A DNA stretch of 64,000 nt, taken from NCBI GenBank assembly GCA_029465975.1, contig CM055728.1:7242548-7306547 (forward strand). The letters are read 5' to 3'. Below, one piece after another: positions 60,477 to 64,000 of this stretch. The stretch is from Dallia pectoralis (lineage: Eukaryota > Chordata > Actinopteri > Esociformes > Umbridae). The position numbers were made by a program, and so were the translations under genes. A model generated the notes under the pieces. The model did not search any database. It had not been told where the DNA came from and saw only the letters and a program-made list of their open reading frames with translations. The stretch's first letter is position 1. Each line of letters opens with the position of its first letter.

Positions 60477-63476
60477 TAGAAGTATGTTATTATTAGACTG
60501 TGGCCACTAGGAGGCGTGAGTGTGGTGACAGTTAAACAGAAGTATGTTATTACTAGACTGTGGCCACTAGGAGGCGTGAGTGTGGTGACAGTTAAACAGA
60601 AGTATGTTATTACTAGACTGTGGCCACTAGGAGGCGTGAGTGTGGTGACAGTTAAACAGAAGTATGTTATTACTAGACTGTGGCCACTAGGAGGCGTGAG
60701 TGTGGTGACAGTTAAACAGAAGTATGTTATTACTAGACTGTGGCCACTAGGAGGCGTGAGTGTGGTGACAGTTAAACAGAAGTATGTTATTATTAGACTG
60801 TGGCCACTAGGAGGCGTGAGTGTGGTGACAGTTAAACAGAAGTATGTTATTACTAGACTGTGGCCACTAGGAGGCGTGAGTGTGGTGACAGTTAAACAGA
60901 AGTATGTTATTACTAGACTGTGGCCACTAGGAGGCGTGAGTGTGGTGACAGTTAAACAGAAGTATGTTATTACTAGACTGTGGCCACTAGGAGGCGTGAG
61001 TGTGGTGACAGTTAAACAGAAGTATGTTATTACTAGACTGGCCACTAGGAGGCGTGAGTGTGGTGACAGTTAAACAGAAGTATGTTATTACTAGACTGTG
61101 GCCACTAGGAGGCGTGAGTGTGGTGACAGTTAAACAGAAGTATGTTATTACTAGACTGTGGCCACTAGGAGGCGTGAGTGTGGTGACAGTTGAACAGAAG
61201 TATGTTATTACTACCCTGTTGCCACTAGGAGGCGTGAGTGTGGTGACAGTTAAACAGAAGTATGTTATTACTAGACTGGCCACTAGGAGGCGTGAGTGTG
61301 GTGACAGTTGAACAGAAGTATGTTATTACTAGACTGGCCACTAGGAGGCGTGAGTGTGGTGACAGTTAAACAGAAGTATGTTATTACTACCCTGTTGCCA
61401 CTAGGAGGCGTGAGTGTGGTGACAGTTAAACAGAAGTATGTTATTACTAGACTGTGGCCACTAGGAGGCGTGAGTGTGGTGACAGTTAAACAGAAGTATG
61501 TTATTACTAGACTGGCCACTAGGAGGCGTGAGTGTGGTGACAGTTAAACAGAAGTATGTTATTACTAGCTTGTGGCCACTAGGAGGCGTGAGTGTGGTGA
61601 CAGTTAAACAGAAGTATGTTATTACTAGACTGTGGCCACTAGGAGGCGTGAGTGTGGTGACAGTTAAACAGAAGTATGTTATTACTAGACTGTGGCCACT
61701 AGGAGGCGTGAGTGTGGTGACAGTTAAACAGAAGTATGTTATTACTAGACTGTGGCCACTAGGAGGCGTGAGTGTGGTGACAGTTGAACAGAAGTATGTT
61801 ATTACTACCCTGTTGCCACTAGGAGGCGTGAGTGTGGTGACAGTTAAACAGAAGTATGTTATTACTAGACTGGCCACTAGGAGGCGTGAGTGTGGTGACA
61901 GTTGAACAGAAGTATGTTATTACTAGACTGGCCACTAGGAGGCGTGAGTGTGGTGACAGTTAAACAGAAGTATGTTATTACTACCCTGTTGCCACTAGGA
62001 GGCGTGAGTGTGGTGACAGTTAAACAGAAGTATGTTATTACTAGACTGTGGCCACTAGGAGGCGTGAGTGTGGTGACAGTTAAACAGAAGTATGTTATTA
62101 CTAGACTGGCCACTTGGAGGCGTGAGTGTGGTGACAGTTGAACAGAAGTATGTTATTACTAGACTGGCCACTAGGAGGCGTGAGTGTGGTGACAGTTAAA
62201 CAGAAGTATGTTATTACTAGACTGTGGCCACTAGGAGGCGTGAGTGTGGTGACAGTTGAACAGAAGTATGTTATTACTAGACTGTGGCCACTAGGAGGCG
62301 TGAGTGTGGTGACAGTTGAACAGAAGTATGTTATTACTAGACTGGCCACTAGGAGGCGTGAGTGTGGTGACAGTTAAATAGAAGTATGTTATTACTAGAC
62401 TGTGGCCACTAGGAGGCGTGAGTGTGGTGACAGTTAAACAGAAGTATGTTATTACTAGACTGTGGCCACTAGGAGGCGTGAGTGTGGTGACAGTTAAACA
62501 GAAGTATGTTATTACTACCCTGTTGCCACTAGGAGGCGTGAGTGTGGTGACAGTTAAACAGAAGTATGTTATTACTAGCTTGTGGCCACTAGGAGGCGTG
62601 AGTGTGGTGACAGTTAAATAGAAGTATGTTATTACTACCCTGTTGCCACTAGGAGGCGTGAGTGTGGTGACAGTTAAACAGAAGTATGTTATTACTAGCT
62701 TGTGGCCACTAGGAGGCGTGAGTGTGGTGACAGTTAAACAGAAGTATGTTATTATTAGACTGTGGCCACTAGGAGGCGTGAGTGTGGTGACAGTTAAACA
62801 GAAGTATGTTATTACTAGACTGTGGCCACTAGGAGGCGTGAGTGTGGTGACAGTTAAACAGAAGTATGTTATTACTAGACTGTGGCCACTAGGAGGCGTG
62901 AGTGTGGTGACAGTTAAACAGAAGTATGTTATTACTAGCTTGTGGCCACTACTAGACTGTGGCCACTAGGAGGCGTGAGTGTGGTGACAGTTAAACAGAA
63001 GTATGTTATTACTAGCTTGTGGCCACTAGGAGGCGTGAGTGTGGTGACAGTTAAACAGAAGTATGTTATTACTACCCTGTGGCCACTAGGAGGCGTGAGT
63101 GTGGTGACAGTTAAACAGAAGTATGTTATTACTAGACTGTGGCCACTAGGAGGCGTGAGTGTGGTGACAGTTAAACAGAAGTATGTTATTATTAGACTGT
63201 GGCCACTAGGAGGCGTGAGTGTGGTGACAGTTAAACAGAAGTATGTTATTACTAGACTGTGGCCACTAGGAGGCGTGAGTGTGGTGACAGTTAAACAGAA
63301 GTATGTTATTACTAGACTGTGGCCACTAGGAGGCGTGAGTGTGGTGACAGTTAAACAGAAGTATGTTATTACTAGCCTGTTGCCACTAGGAGGCGTGAGT
63401 GTGGTGACAGTTAAACAGAAGTATGTTATTACTAGACTGTGGCCACTAGGAGGCGTGAGTGTGGTGACAGTTAAAC
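60477..63476. repeat. Minisatellite, 60-bp unit, about 50 copies, each with a CTCF-like motif
   Basis: The unit carries AGTATGTTATTACTAGACTG and TGGCCACTAGGAGGCGTGAG and ends GTGGTGACAGTTAAACAGA. Copies are 60 bp, or 57 bp where a TGT/GTG trinucleotide is lost (for example 61024 onward). Variation is low: ACT/ATT, AGACTG/ACCCTG/AGCTTG, TAAAC/TGAAC. The array begins just after the predicted dnah12 3' end. Both strands stay open in one frame only because the period is divisible by 3. Each unit contains CCACTAGGAGGCG, close to the CTCF core. Confidence 0.97.
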
Positions 63477-64000
63477 TGTGGTTATTGCCAGTAGGTCAGA
63501 GCCAGGTGCAGGGTGGGTAGGACCCGTGTGGAAATATAAATAGCTGGGGAGATAAAAATAGACGTGTTTTAGGAGCTGAGTTCGAGTGAGCCACAGAAGA
63601 TAGTGAGAAAGGAGTTGTTGATTGAAGGTAAACACAAACAACTGTGAAACCCTCTGGTTGGTACTGAATATGAAGCAGTGTGTTGTGTATTGAATGGTAC
63701 TTAATCTGCATTGCTATATTCCAATATCCTTTAAATGTCAAATGGTCATTGAATGCTTCACATGCATCTGTGTAGCACACAACCTTAGCATGAAAACGTA
63801 TTGTATGTTAAATTAATTATTCAGTTTCTTGTAGGTGATAACATAAACTTAAAATTGTCTTGTAACTAGTTTCCAGATGGGTGTAAACAAAGTAGGATCA
63901 GTGACTTAGCCAAGTGTTTGAACAACCTAAAAGAACTACTGTTTGGTACATTAAGATTATCAGATGTGTGGTTTTGCTTTGAGTTAATGAGTGGGAGATG
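63477..64000 (+). promoter_or_regulatory. Possible TATA promoter and 5' exon
   Basis: TATAAATAG at 63535-63543 is a strong TATA-box match. A start about 25-30 bp downstream would give a short untranslated exon ending at ATTGAAG/gtaaac (63627/63628). No coding sequence is visible before the window ends, and a repeat-derived promoter is equally possible. The remaining 370 bp hold nothing that I recognise. Confidence 0.35.

Noticed and set aside
60401..63520. Long open frames on both strands of the 60-bp array (20-residue repeats)
   Set aside because: The period is divisible by 3, so any stop-free frame stays open. Both strands are open at once and there is no family match.

Overview
This is vertebrate nuclear DNA, almost certainly from a ray-finned (teleost) fish. 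It holds four multi-exon genes with GT-AG introns. The interspersed repeats are typical of teleosts: several Tc1-like transposon relics, hAT-type elements with BED zinc-finger remnants, and a 5'-truncated LINE. I cannot name the species; Tc1 relics of this type are common in salmonid and esocid genomes, but that is a weak guide.

Layout, left to right. 1-6246 is intergenic, with a 31-bp minisatellite and TAATTA-rich segments that could be non-coding regulatory DNA. 6247-14476 (minus) is slc17a9, the vesicular nucleotide transporter; 13 coding exons splice to a complete 466-aa frame. 16139-17193 (minus) is gid8, a CTLH/GID E3 ligase subunit of 229 aa, with a non-coding first exon near 17714. 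From memory, GID8 and SLC17A9 are also tandem neighbours in human 20q13.33. 17886-20616 (plus) is rps23, 143 aa, which shares a compact divergent promoter with gid8. 21623-60327 (plus) is dnah12, a single-headed inner-arm axonemal dynein heavy chain; I resolved 71 coding exons that join without frameshift into 3970 aa. The 3' flank carries a 3-kb, 60-bp-unit minisatellite and then a possible TATA promoter.

The four genes do not form a pathway. dnah12 has a palindromic RFX-type X-box about 600 bp upstream of its start codon, as expected for a motile-cilium gene. The gid8/rps23 spacer has a TCTCGCGAGA element and a pyrimidine-tract (TOP-like) start for rps23.

The striking feature is tandem repetition: about a quarter of the window is minisatellite, mostly inside dnah12 introns (units of 59, 85, 39, 85, 38 and 36 bp, plus a CA-rich tract). 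Three arrays begin at, or include, a 5' splice site. The 38-bp array in dnah12 intron 60 duplicates the last 14 exon bases plus the donor, giving about 38 tandem donor-like sites. The 60-bp array downstream of dnah12 carries a close CTCF-motif match in nearly every unit, all in one orientation. These two arrays are my main candidates for further work.

All joins come from reading splice consensus and protein frames by eye, and protein identities come from remembered family sequences; no alignment or database search was run.
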